In this document: one piece after another, positions 52,738-60,866 of the stretch | Position numbering within the stretch: the stretch's first letter is position 1 | Layout: each line of letters begins with the position of its first letter | Source of the DNA: JAEMQF01 sp963850525 | GTDB taxonomy: Bacteria > Pseudomonadota > Gammaproteobacteria > Burkholderiales > Burkholderiaceae_C | Direction of reading: 5' to 3' | DNA length: 64,000 nt | Assembly (NCBI GenBank): GCA_963850525.1 | Contig: CAWKLQ010000008.1 | Coordinates: 682,001 to 746,000, forward strand | Program-made: the position numbers and the translations under genes | Notes under the pieces: generated by a model | Databases searched by the model: none | Seen by the model: the letters and a program-made list of their open reading frames with translations, nothing else | Told to the model about the DNA's origin: nothing

Positions 52738-53471
52738 GGACAGCGTTCTTTCGCTTTCCACATACGCCCCATTTGGCCTGGCTGGGCTCTGAAACACCGC
52801 GTGACGACAAAGTCTTGTCACCCACGGAAGCCGAGGAAATGCTTGCGGGTGAAATCGTCGTAGAAGAGAAAGTTGATGGTGCGAACCTGGGTTTCTCTCT
52901 TGATGATGCGGGCCACGTGCGGGTGCAGAACCGAGGCCAGTTCCTCATTCCACCATACAGCGGACAGTACAGGCGCCTGACGCAGTGGCTGGCTTTGCAT
53001 GGCAAGAATCTGGCCGAGCACTTGGAACCGGGCTGGATCGCCTTCGGGGAGTGGTGCGCTGCTCGGCACTCGATCGCCTATGACCGGTTGCCCGATTGGT
53101 GGCTCCTATTCGACATCTATAGAGGAGAAGACCGCGGCTTCGCAGCAATCGAAACGCGCAACGGCTTTGCGAACGAAGTCGGGCTTGCGACGGTGACCGA
53201 ACTGTTCCGCGGCCATGCAACGATGTCCTCGCTCCTTCGACTTCTGAAGTACGCCCCAAGCGCCTATCGCGACGGTCCACTGGAGGGGATCGTCGTTCGA
53301 AGCCAGTCACCCACTGGACTTAGGACGAGGGCGAAGCTTGTGCGAGCAGAGTTCACACAGTCGATTGAACAGCATTGGCGAACTCGACGCGTCGAATGGA
53401 ATCGCTTGGAATCGACCCAATCGGGACAATGCGACCCGCGCGGCGCGAAAGGATCGTTTGAGTCGGCATGA
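52734..53471 (+). CDS. RNA ligase (Rnl2/Rnl5-like)
   Basis: A 245-residue nucleotidyltransferase ligase. Motif I is EEKVDGAN with the AMP-accepting Lys46, RVQNRGQ is motif Ia, WWLLFDIY is motif III, EGIVVR is motif IV and AKLVRAEF is motif V. The N-terminal FFRFPHTPHLAWLG is shared with bacterial and phage RNA ligases. It seals 3'-OH/5'-phosphate ends, which fits repair of breaks made by an RNase. It is coupled to the PIN gene. Confidence 0.85.
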   Translation: MRTAFFRFPHTPHLAWLGSETPRDDKVLSPTEAEEMLAGEIVVEEKVDGANLGFSLDDAGHVRVQNRGQFLIPPYSGQYRRLTQWLALHGKNLAEHLEPGWIAFGEWCAARHSIAYDRLPDWWLLFDIYRGEDRGFAAIETRNGFANEVGLATVTELFRGHATMSSLLRLLKYAPSAYRDGPLEGIVVRSQSPTGLRTRAKLVRAEFTQSIEQHWRTRRVEWNRLESTQSGQCDPRGAKGSFESA

Positions 53472-53515
53472 CACTTGATGCTTCGACTTGTTCGAGTGGA
53501 GCGAGTCGCCCACGA

Positions 53516-54292
53516 TCAACTCAGGATGTTCGTATCCCCGCACACCGACAGCGCCTGCCCCGATATCGTCGCGGCACGCGGGCTGGACAGGTAGACGACG
53601 TAATCGGCCAGCTGCTCCGCGGTCACGTAGTCCTTGATCGACGTTCCGGCAAACGCAGCTTTTTCAACCTCTTCGAACGCGACGCCGCGCGCCTGCGCCT
53701 TGGCGCTGAGCACGCGTTGCTGGCGCTCGCCGGCGACGATTCCCGGCAGCAGCGCGTTGACGCGGATATTGTCAGGGCCCAGTTCCACGGCGAGGGAACG
53801 CATCAGGCCGATCACGCCCCACTTCGCCGCGGCGTACGGCGTGCGCAGTGCAAAGCCCAGGCGCCCGGCGAGCGACGAGACGTTGACGATGCTCGCGTTG
53901 TCCGACCCGCGAAGCGCCGGTACGGCGAGGCGCACGCAGTTGAACTGGCCCGTCAGGTCCACCGCGATGCAACGGTCCCAGGCGTCGGGGTCGATCGCGT
54001 CGACCTTGCCCGTCGGCCCGGCGATTCCGGCGTTGTTCACGAGGCAGTCCATGCCGCCCAGGTGCGCGAGCGCGGCGCCGAACCAGCGTGCAACGTCTAC
54101 GCGTTGCGCGACGTCGCATGGCGTGGCGTGCAACGCCGGGTCGCTGTGCGCGAGCGCCTGCAAGGCGGCGGTGTCGACGTCGCACACCGCCACGCGCGCG
54201 CCTTCGCGCACGAAGGCACGGGCAATCGCCAGACCGATGCCGTTCGCGCCGGCGGACACCATCACGCGCAGTCCTGAAATCCCGAGGTCCAT
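53516..54292 (-). CDS. Short-chain dehydrogenase/reductase
   Basis: A 258-residue SDR with the loop VSAGANGIGLAIA, NNAGIAGP, SSLAGRLG and the YAAAKWG active site. The C-terminal SGQALSVCGDTNILS is typical of the family. AGGAGGAG precedes the ATG at 54292. It is followed on this strand by the accessory module, and a broken copy of its 3' end lies beyond that module. It starts 41 bases after the GntR gene and is probably cotranscribed with it. Confidence 0.9.
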   Translation of the reverse strand: MDLGISGLRVMVSAGANGIGLAIARAFVREGARVAVCDVDTAALQALAHSDPALHATPCDVAQRVDVARWFGAALAHLGGMDCLVNNAGIAGPTGKVDAIDPDAWDRCIAVDLTGQFNCVRLAVPALRGSDNASIVNVSSLAGRLGFALRTPYAAAKWGVIGLMRSLAVELGPDNIRVNALLPGIVAGERQQRVLSAKAQARGVAFEEVEKAAFAGTSIKDYVTAEQLADYVVYLSSPRAATISGQALSVCGDTNILS

Positions 54293-54333
54293 GCCTTGCT
54301 CCTCCTGTTGAATGAATCGGCGCTTCGAGCCGC

Positions 54334-54996
54334 CTACTCGCTGCGCAACACGCCGCGCGCTGCGATGAACGCGGCGGTGTTGCCGATGTCCTCGAGCAGC
54401 GCGGCGCGCGCCGCGTGCGGATCGCCGCCCAGCACGGCGGCGACCATCGCAGTGTGGCAACGTGTTGCGGCGCCGCTGACGAGCCGGTTCTCGCCATCGC
54501 GCAAGTCGAGGTTGAGCACCGGGCCGATGCGCAGCCACAGGCCTTCGATGATCGCCACCAGCGCCGGCATCCCCGCAGCCCGGTACACGGCGAAGTGCAG
54601 CTTGGCGTTGGCGACGATCGCCGCGTCGACATCGGGCACACGGCGTTTGCTCTCGCGCCGGAATGCCGCTTCGCAGCGGCGCAACTCGGGCCCCTCGGCG
54701 CCGCCGCGCGCGCGCGCCGCCTGTTCAGCGGCGAAACCCTCGACCCCCAGGCGGATCGCGGTGAGTTCGCGAAACTGCGGCAGCGACATGAACGGCACCT
54801 GCACGGAGCGCTTGGGCGTGACTTCGAGCGCGCGCTCCGCCACCAGCCGCGCCACGGCGTCGCGCACCGGCTGCATCGACACACCGAGCTGCAGCGCCAG
54901 CGTGCGCAGCGAGAGTTTGTCGCCCGGCGCGAGCATTCCGGCGATCAACTGGGAGCGCAACTGCGCCAGCACCTGGGCGCCCAAGGTGGGGTTCAT
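54334..54996 (-). CDS. GntR/FCD-family transcriptional regulator
   Basis: A 220-residue regulator. The winged helix has LSLRTLALQLGVSMQPVRDAVARL at about 31-54, and the FCD effector domain follows with NAKLHFAVYRAAG and RCHTAMVAAV, whose His residues bind metal and carboxylate ligands. It is divergent from the Liv binding protein gene, with a perfect palindrome between them. The start at 54996 is preferred, though an in-frame TTG at 55044 exists. Confidence 0.9.
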   Translation of the reverse strand: MNPTLGAQVLAQLRSQLIAGMLAPGDKLSLRTLALQLGVSMQPVRDAVARLVAERALEVTPKRSVQVPFMSLPQFRELTAIRLGVEGFAAEQAARARGGAEGPELRRCEAAFRRESKRRVPDVDAAIVANAKLHFAVYRAAGMPALVAIIEGLWLRIGPVLNLDLRDGENRLVSGAATRCHTAMVAAVLGGDPHAARAALLEDIGNTAAFIAARGVLRSE

Positions 54997-55068
54997 CGTT
55001 TGGACCCGGATGGGCCGGCCTCTGGTGAAAGCCCGGCTGGACAAACCGGGAAAATGAGGGCACGATAA

Positions 55069-55080
55069 CTGTGATCACAG
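55069..55080. promoter_or_regulatory. Probable GntR operator
   Basis: CTGTGATCACAG is a perfect 12-base palindrome in the gntR/liv divergent gap, 54 bases before the Liv binding protein start. It has no spacer, unlike a CRP site. Confidence 0.55.
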
Positions 55081-55134
55081 ATTGTGGCAAGCCCCGCCGA
55101 ACCCGCCGTCCCCATCCACTCCCGAGGAGACCCC

Positions 55135-56379
55135 ATGAGTCAACCCATCAACACGCGCCGCCGCACCGTTCTGGCGGGCGCATCCGCCGCAGTCGCGACG
55201 CTCGGCTTTCCAGCACTCAGCCGCGCCCAGGCCGACGTGATCCGCATCGGCCACCTCACGCCGCGCACCGGCTTCCTCGGCCCCCTGGGCGAATTTGCGG
55301 TTCAGGCCGCCGACATGGCAGTCGCCGAGATCAACGCCGCCGGCGGCGTGAACGGTCGCAAGATCGAGTTGCTGAAGGAAGACTCGGTGAACCCGCAGAC
55401 GGCGTCCACCAAGGCGGAGCGCATGATCGAGCGCGACAAGGTCGCGTGCATCATCGGCGAAATCTCCTCGGCCTCTGCCCTCACGATCAGCCAGGTCGCT
55501 GAGCGCACGAAAACGCTGTTCATCAACACCGGCGCCAACTCGGACGAATTGCGCGGCAAAGGCTGCAAGAAATTCATGTTCCACATCGAGAGCCAGAACT
55601 CGATGTACGTGAAGACGTGCGGGCGTTCGCTGATGGCGCAGGGCCTGGTGAAAGGCAAGAAGTGGTTCTCGCTGACGGCCGACTACGCCTTCGGCCACGA
55701 CTTGCTGCGCGTCTCCAAGCGCTTCATGGCGGCCAACGGCGGCGACTTCGCGGCAGACAAGCTCGTGCCCACCGACGCCACCGACTTCTCGCCGCTGCTG
55801 CTCGAGATCCGCAGCGCCAAGCCCGACCTCGTGATCTCCAACCTGGCGGGCAACCAGGTCACGAATTTCCTCAAGCAGTACTCCGAATTCGGCCTGAATT
55901 TCCCGGTGGCGGGTTTCGGCTTCGACACGGCGCTCGCCTGGGGCGCGGGCAAAGGCAATTTCCTGGGCACCTGGCCGGTCGTGTGGCACCACCTGATCGA
56001 CACGCCGGACACGAAGAAATTCGTCGCCGAGTTCACGAAGCGCTACAACCGCCCGCCGGAAAACCAGGCGTGGGGCGACTACAACGCGATCAAGCTCACC
56101 ATGCAGGCGATGGCCGAGACCAAGTCCACCGATTCGCTGAAGGTCGTCGAGCACTTCGAAAAAGGCGCGAAGTTCGGCCTGATGAAGACGCGCGAAGGCT
56201 ACTTCCGCAAGGCCGATCACCAGATGATGCACGAGATGTACACGGTGCAGGCGCTGCCGGTGGGCGAAGTCAAGAACGCCCACGACATCTTCCGCTCGTC
56301 CGCACCGGTTCCCGGGGCTAACGAGTCATTGGAGGTGATCGCGAGCACGGCGGAAGAAAACGAGTGCAAGATGGCTTGA
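55135..56379 (+). CDS. Liv-type ABC transporter substrate-binding protein
   Basis: A 414-residue periplasmic protein with a Tat-like signal (NTRRRTVLAGASAAVATLG). GHLTPRTGFLGPLGEF and AAGGVNGRKIELL are typical of Leu/Ile/Val-type binding proteins, which also bind amides, aromatics and betaines. GAGGAG precedes the ATG. It heads the liv operon. Confidence 0.92.
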   Translation: MSQPINTRRRTVLAGASAAVATLGFPALSRAQADVIRIGHLTPRTGFLGPLGEFAVQAADMAVAEINAAGGVNGRKIELLKEDSVNPQTASTKAERMIERDKVACIIGEISSASALTISQVAERTKTLFINTGANSDELRGKGCKKFMFHIESQNSMYVKTCGRSLMAQGLVKGKKWFSLTADYAFGHDLLRVSKRFMAANGGDFAADKLVPTDATDFSPLLLEIRSAKPDLVISNLAGNQVTNFLKQYSEFGLNFPVAGFGFDTALAWGAGKGNFLGTWPVVWHHLIDTPDTKKFVAEFTKRYNRPPENQAWGDYNAIKLTMQAMAETKSTDSLKVVEHFEKGAKFGLMKTREGYFRKADHQMMHEMYTVQALPVGEVKNAHDIFRSSAPVPGANESLEVIASTAEENECKMA

Positions 56380-56395
56380 GCGGCGTCTGACGCGG

Positions 56396-56419
56396 TGGAT
56401 CCCGGCTTGCGCCGGGATG
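56396..56419. repeat. Short palindromic repeat
   Basis: ATCCCGGC and GCCGGGAT flank four bases between the binding protein and livH. It could lower read-through into the permease genes, as REP hairpins do. Confidence 0.8.
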
Positions 56420-56429
56420 GCGCTCGATC

Positions 56430-57299
56430 GTGCTTTTCGTTCAACATCTTCTCAATGGCCTGCTCGCGGGCGCGTACTACCTGCTGATCGCGCTCGGACT
56501 GTCGCTGATTTTTTCGCTCGGCGGCATCGTCAACCTCGCGCACGGCGCTTTCTACGCGATCGGCGCTTACCTCGCGGTGAGCATCGGCCAGCATCTGGGC
56601 TTCAGCGGTGCGGCGCTGCTGTCGCCGTTGATCGTGGGTGCGCTGGGCGTCGTCATCGAGCGGCTCCTGTTTCGCCGCTTCTACAAGGCCGACCCTGCGC
56701 TGTCGCTGCTGCTGACGTTCGGCCTGGCGATGGTCGCCGAGCAGGTGCTGCGAATGGTTTTCGGTGCGCCGCCGCTGTCGTGGGCGATCCCGCAGGAGCT
56801 GCGCGGGCAAATATTCATCGGCGATTTCGTCTACCCGCGCTATCGGCTGCTGATCCTGCTCGTTGCGGTGGCGTGCGTGGCCGGGCTGTGGTGGCTGCTG
56901 CAGCGCACGCCGTTTGGCCGCGTCGTTCGCGCCGGGGTGCAGAACCCGGACATGGTCGGCGCTTTAGGCATCTCGCTCGAACCGTACATGGCGGCGATCG
57001 CCTTCCTCGGCATCGGCCTGGCCGGGTTGGCCGGAGTGATGCTCGCGCCGATCTTTGCCATCCACCCGGCGATGGGCGCCGAAATCATCACCTCGGCATT
57101 TGTCGTCGTCGTGATCGGTGGCCTGGGGTCGTTCTGGGGTGTCGTGCTCGCGGCATTGGTGGTGGGCGTGACCAAGGGGGTGGTGACTGCGGCCGGGATT
57201 CCGCAGTACTCGGAAGCAGCGATCTATTTGCTGATGCTGCTCGTGTTGCTGGTTCGCCCCCGCGGGCTTTTCGGCGAGCGCATCCAGCGCTTCGAGTGA
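56430..57299 (+). CDS. livH: Liv-type ABC transporter permease LivH
   Basis: A 289-residue permease with about eight helices. It begins with GTG at 56430 right after the repeat. GGIVNLAHGAFYAIGAY and GLGSFWGVVLAALVVG are family blocks. It forms the transmembrane channel with LivM. Confidence 0.92.
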   Translation: MLFVQHLLNGLLAGAYYLLIALGLSLIFSLGGIVNLAHGAFYAIGAYLAVSIGQHLGFSGAALLSPLIVGALGVVIERLLFRRFYKADPALSLLLTFGLAMVAEQVLRMVFGAPPLSWAIPQELRGQIFIGDFVYPRYRLLILLVAVACVAGLWWLLQRTPFGRVVRAGVQNPDMVGALGISLEPYMAAIAFLGIGLAGLAGVMLAPIFAIHPAMGAEIITSAFVVVVIGGLGSFWGVVLAALVVGVTKGVVTAAGIPQYSEAAIYLLMLLVLLVRPRGLFGERIQRFE

Positions 57300-57314
57300 A
57301 ATTCACAACCCGCC

Positions 57315-58628
57315 ATGCCGATCCGCCGCGACCTGATCATTGCCGCGCTGGCGCTCGTGCTGCTGCCGTTTGCGCTGTCGGGAATCGGCCTGGGCGTGAC
57401 CTCGGCAACCGAGGTCGTGGTCTTCGCGCTCGCCTGCATGGCACTCAACGTGCTCGTGGGGTACACGGGGCTCACGTCGTTCGGCCATGGCGCTTGGTTC
57501 GGCCTCGCTGCATACGCGGTGGGAATGTCGCAACGCCTGTTCGCACCCGGCTCCTTTGTCGCGCCGATGCTGATCAGCATCGCGCTCGTGCTCGTGGCGT
57601 CGCTCCTGTTCGGCTTCCTGATCCTGCGCCGGCGCGGCGTCTACTTCTCGCTCCTGACACTCGCGCTGTCGGCGATGCTTTATTCGGTGGCGTTCCGCTG
57701 GACCGATGTGACCGGCGGAGAAAACGGCCTGGGCGGCATTTCGCGCCCGGTGCTCGCCGGCATGTCGTTCGAACCCGCGGGCCTCTATTACGCACTCGTC
57801 GCGGCCATCGCCTTCGCCGCGATGTTTGCGCTCTGGCGCTTCCACCGCTCGCCGCTGGGCAGCGTGCTCGTCGCGATCCGCGAGAACGAACAGCGTGCGC
57901 GCTTCATCGGCTACCCGACGAACCGCGTCAAGCTCACCGCCTTCGTCGCCTCCGCCACGCTCACCGGCCTGGCCGGAATGCTGCTCGCGTTCAACAACCG
58001 CATGACGTCGGCCGAGCCGATCTCGGTCGCGTTTTCCGGCGAGCTGCTCGCGATGGTCATCATCGGCGGGATGCGATCCTTCCTCGGGCCGGCGCTGGGC
58101 GCGCTGTTCTTCGTCATCTTCCGCGATTCACTGTCGCGCGTGACGGAACATTGGTTGCTCGTCTTCGGCATCCTCTTCGTCGCCTTCATCGTGTTCTCGC
58201 CCACCGGCCTGGTGGGTCTGTACGAACGCGCGACGGCGCGCTGGCGCAAAGCCGTCGTCGGCGACGCCGCGATGGCGCAGCGCCTGGCGGGCAGCGTGGC
58301 ACTGCCGGATTTCCTGAAGCCGACGCACGTCGCCGACGGCACGATCCTCGAAGCCGCGGGCCTGGCCAGAACACTTCGGCGGCATCCAGGCGGTGAAAGA
58401 CATGCGGTTGCGCGTGCGCGACCGCAGCTTGCACGCATTGATCGGCCCGAACGGCGCGGGCAAGACGACGGCGTTCAACTTGATCTCGGGCCTGTTCGCG
58501 CCCGACCGCGGCAGCGTCACTCTTGCCGGAAGGGCATTGCAAGGCCAAGCTCCCGAGCGGATCACGCAAGCCGGAATCGGCCGCTCGTTCCAGATCACGA
58601 ACCTGTTCGCGTCGCTCAGCGTCACTGA
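57315..58628 (+). CDS. livM: Liv-type permease LivM, probably frameshifted into LivG
   Basis: Residues 1 to about 330 are a normal LivM (NVLVGYTGLTSFGHGAWFG and GGMRSFLGPALGALFF). After DGTILEAAGLAR at about 58370 the frame runs into nonsense Arg-rich sequence to 58628, while the next frame over continues as HFGGIQAVKD of LivG. A single extra base at 58370-58371 explains this. Without it LivM would be fused to LivG and LivF. Confidence 0.85.
   Translation: MPIRRDLIIAALALVLLPFALSGIGLGVTSATEVVVFALACMALNVLVGYTGLTSFGHGAWFGLAAYAVGMSQRLFAPGSFVAPMLISIALVLVASLLFGFLILRRRGVYFSLLTLALSAMLYSVAFRWTDVTGGENGLGGISRPVLAGMSFEPAGLYYALVAAIAFAAMFALWRFHRSPLGSVLVAIRENEQRARFIGYPTNRVKLTAFVASATLTGLAGMLLAFNNRMTSAEPISVAFSGELLAMVIIGGMRSFLGPALGALFFVIFRDSLSRVTEHWLLVFGILFVAFIVFSPTGLVGLYERATARWRKAVVGDAAMAQRLAGSVALPDFLKPTHVADGTILEAAGLARTLRRHPGGERHAVARARPQLARIDRPERRGQDDGVQLDLGPVRARPRQRHSCRKGIARPSSRADHASRNRPLVPDHEPVRVAQRH
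58368..58374 (+). other. Frameshift point between LivM and LivG frames
   Basis: The run AGAACAC would read AGA CAC if one A were removed, joining the LivM frame (ending LAR) to the LivG frame (HFGGIQAV) with a sensible junction. Sequencing error, a true mutation and programmed shifting are all possible. Confidence 0.7.
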
Positions 58629-59802
58629 AAACGTCCGCCTCGCCATCCAGGCACGCCATCCGAAACGCTTTGCGTTGTGGGCCGACGCGGCAATCCTCGC
58701 CGACGTGAACCGCGACACCGCCGAAGTCGTGCGAACGATGGGATTGCGCGGCGTGGAAAGCGCCCCCGCAGCGTCGCTCTCCTACGGCGGCCAGCGCCTG
58801 CTCGACATGGCGCTCGCCCTCGCCACACGCCCACGCGTGTTGCTGCTCGATGAGCCGCTCGCCGGCCTGGCAAGCGCGGAGCGCGAACGCGTCGGCCAGC
58901 TCATCAAGAGCATCTCGGCCGACCTGCCGGTGCTGCTCGTCGAACACGACATCGACCGCGTCTTCGCCCTGGCCGACGCCGTGACGGTGATGAACGACGG
59001 CGAAGTGTTAGTGGACGGCACGGTCGACGACGCACGCAATTCGCCACGCGTGCAGGCGGTATACATCGGTGCGGGTTCGCATGCGCTCGCCGAAATCGAA
59101 CGCCGCAGCGCCGCGCGTGACACGACGCTGCTTGAATTGGTAGGCGTGAACACGTATTACGGCAAGAGCCACATCCTGCGCGACGTGAGCTTCAATGTGC
59201 ATCACAACGAAATCGTCGCCTTGCTCGGGCGCAACGGCGCGGGCAAGTCGACTCTGCTCAAGACGATCATCGGCGTCAGCGCTCCGGCCAGCGGCAGCGT
59301 CATGCTCGGCACCGAGCCACTCGCGCGACGCCCCGCGGCCGAGATCGCGCGGCGCGGCATCGCCTACGTGCCGCAGGGCCGCGGCCTGTTTGCCGGCATG
59401 TCGGTGGCCGAAAACATGGAACTCGGCCGGTTGAAGCGGCGCAATGCCGCCGGCGTGTTCTGGGACGACGAAAAGATATTCACTTTCTTCCCGCGCATCA
59501 AGGAGCGCTGGCGCTCTCCGGCAGATTACCTCTCCGGCGGCGAGCAGCAGATGGTGGCGGTGGCGCGCGCTTTGTCGGGCGACACGCGCGTGCTGTTGCT
59601 CGACGAGCCCTTCGAAGGGCTTGCGCCGGCGATCATCGAAGAATTGTTCGAGGCGTTCGACAAACTGCGCCATGAAGTCGCGATACTGATCGTCGATCAT
59701 CATCTCGACCTGGCGCTCGCGCTGTCGGACCGCACCGTCGCGCTGGAGCGCGGCGAAGTCACGCACGTCGGACCCTCTTCGGCACCTGTCGCGCGACCTT
59801 GA
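58393..59802 (+). CDS. Fused Liv ATP-binding proteins LivG-LivF
   Basis: A 469-residue protein with two ABC ATPase domains. The first has Walker A GPNGAGKTT, signature LSYGGQRLLD and Walker B RVLLLDEPLAG. The second begins at about residue 237 with GRNGAGKST, LSGGEQQMVAVAR and RVLLLDEPFEG. Fusion of LivG and LivF in one chain is unusual. The GTG start at 58393 would drop the conserved HFGGIQA beginning of LivG, which argues that translation really arrives from livM. Confidence 0.85.
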   Translation: MKDMRLRVRDRSLHALIGPNGAGKTTAFNLISGLFAPDRGSVTLAGRALQGQAPERITQAGIGRSFQITNLFASLSVTENVRLAIQARHPKRFALWADAAILADVNRDTAEVVRTMGLRGVESAPAASLSYGGQRLLDMALALATRPRVLLLDEPLAGLASAERERVGQLIKSISADLPVLLVEHDIDRVFALADAVTVMNDGEVLVDGTVDDARNSPRVQAVYIGAGSHALAEIERRSAARDTTLLELVGVNTYYGKSHILRDVSFNVHHNEIVALLGRNGAGKSTLLKTIIGVSAPASGSVMLGTEPLARRPAAEIARRGIAYVPQGRGLFAGMSVAENMELGRLKRRNAAGVFWDDEKIFTFFPRIKERWRSPADYLSGGEQQMVAVARALSGDTRVLLLDEPFEGLAPAIIEELFEAFDKLRHEVAILIVDHHLDLALALSDRTVALERGEVTHVGPSSAPVARP

Positions 59803-59843
59803 CTTGCGGCGCAAGGTGCTCTGGCTGTAGGACACTGATTCCC

Positions 59844-60797
59844 ATGGAAACTCAAACCCAAACCGTCGCCATCGTCGGCGCAGGCCTGATCGGCCGCTCC
59901 TGGGCCAACGTCTTTGCGCGCGCCGGCTGGCAAGTGCAGGTGTGGGACCCGAACACCGAGCAACGCGAGTTGGCGCAGGGCCAGATTGCGCTGTCGCTGC
60001 GCGAGCTCGAATCCCACGGGCTTGTCAACGACGCCCGGGCCGCCGCAGCACGCGTCGTCGTCGTGCACACGCTCAAAGACGCCGTGCGCGGCGCCGACTA
60101 CGTGCAGGAAAGCGGCCCGGAAAACGTCGAGGTCAAGCTCGCGACGTTTGCCGCGCTCGACGCCGCGGTCTCGGCGCGCTGCGTGCTCGCCTCGTCGACG
60201 TCGGCGATCGTCGCCTCCAAGTTCACCGAGACGCTGTCGTGCCGCGCGCGCTGCATCGTCGCGCACCCGGTGAACCCGCCGCACCTGGTGCCGGTGGTCG
60301 AGCTGTGCGGCGCGCCATGGACGAGCGACGAGACCAAGGCGCGCGCCCGCGAAGTGATGCAGAGCGTGGGCCAGGTGCCGATCGCCGTGAAGCGCGAGAT
60401 CGACGGCTTCGTACTGAACCGCCTGCAGGTTGCGCTGCTCACCGAAGCGTTCCGCCTCGTGCAAGACGGTATCGTCAGCCCGCAGGACCTGGACGACACG
60501 GTGCGCCACGGCCTGGGCCTGCGCTGGGCGTTCATGGGGCCTTTCGAGACGATCGAGTTGAATGCGCCGGGAGGCATCGCCGATTACTGCGAACGCTACG
60601 TGCCGTGGTTTCGCCGTTACGTCGCGGACCTGCCCAAGGCAGCGGTGTGGGACGACGACGCATGGCCCAAGGCGGCCGACGCCTGGGGACCTCCGCCAAG
60701 CGCCGAGGAGATCGCGCAGAAAAGCCTGTGGCGGAATGACCGCCTCGCCGCGCTCGCCGCGCACAAGATCAAGCAAAAGCTCTGGGAGGAGCCTTGA
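59844..60797 (+). CDS. 3-hydroxyacyl-CoA dehydrogenase-type oxidoreductase (carnitine dehydrogenase-like)
   Basis: A 317-residue NAD enzyme with GAGLIGRSWANVFARAG at the N terminus, QESGPENVEVK, SSTSAI and HPVNPPHLVPVVE, the last two carrying the catalytic Ser and His. This pattern fits L-carnitine dehydrogenase and lambda-crystallin-like enzymes. It lies directly upstream of a DUF849 enzyme, the pairing seen in carnitine breakdown. The thioesterase usually found there is absent. Confidence 0.85.
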   Translation: METQTQTVAIVGAGLIGRSWANVFARAGWQVQVWDPNTEQRELAQGQIALSLRELESHGLVNDARAAAARVVVVHTLKDAVRGADYVQESGPENVEVKLATFAALDAAVSARCVLASSTSAIVASKFTETLSCRARCIVAHPVNPPHLVPVVELCGAPWTSDETKARAREVMQSVGQVPIAVKREIDGFVLNRLQVALLTEAFRLVQDGIVSPQDLDDTVRHGLGLRWAFMGPFETIELNAPGGIADYCERYVPWFRRYVADLPKAAVWDDDAWPKAADAWGPPPSAEEIAQKSLWRNDRLAALAAHKIKQKLWEEP

Positions 60798-60866
60798 TCT
60801 CGAATTCGACCGCCGCGAGCCACAGCGCACCACCAACAGCCACTCATTGACCCCTGGAGAACAGCC

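Noticed and set aside
50810..53471. Prophage or plasmid fragment as origin of the module
   Set aside because: No integrase, capsid, replication or mobilisation gene and no tRNA target are seen, only the SDR end duplication.
55069..55080. CRP site in the GntR/liv gap
   Set aside because: TGTGA and TCACA half-sites need six bases between them, but here they abut.
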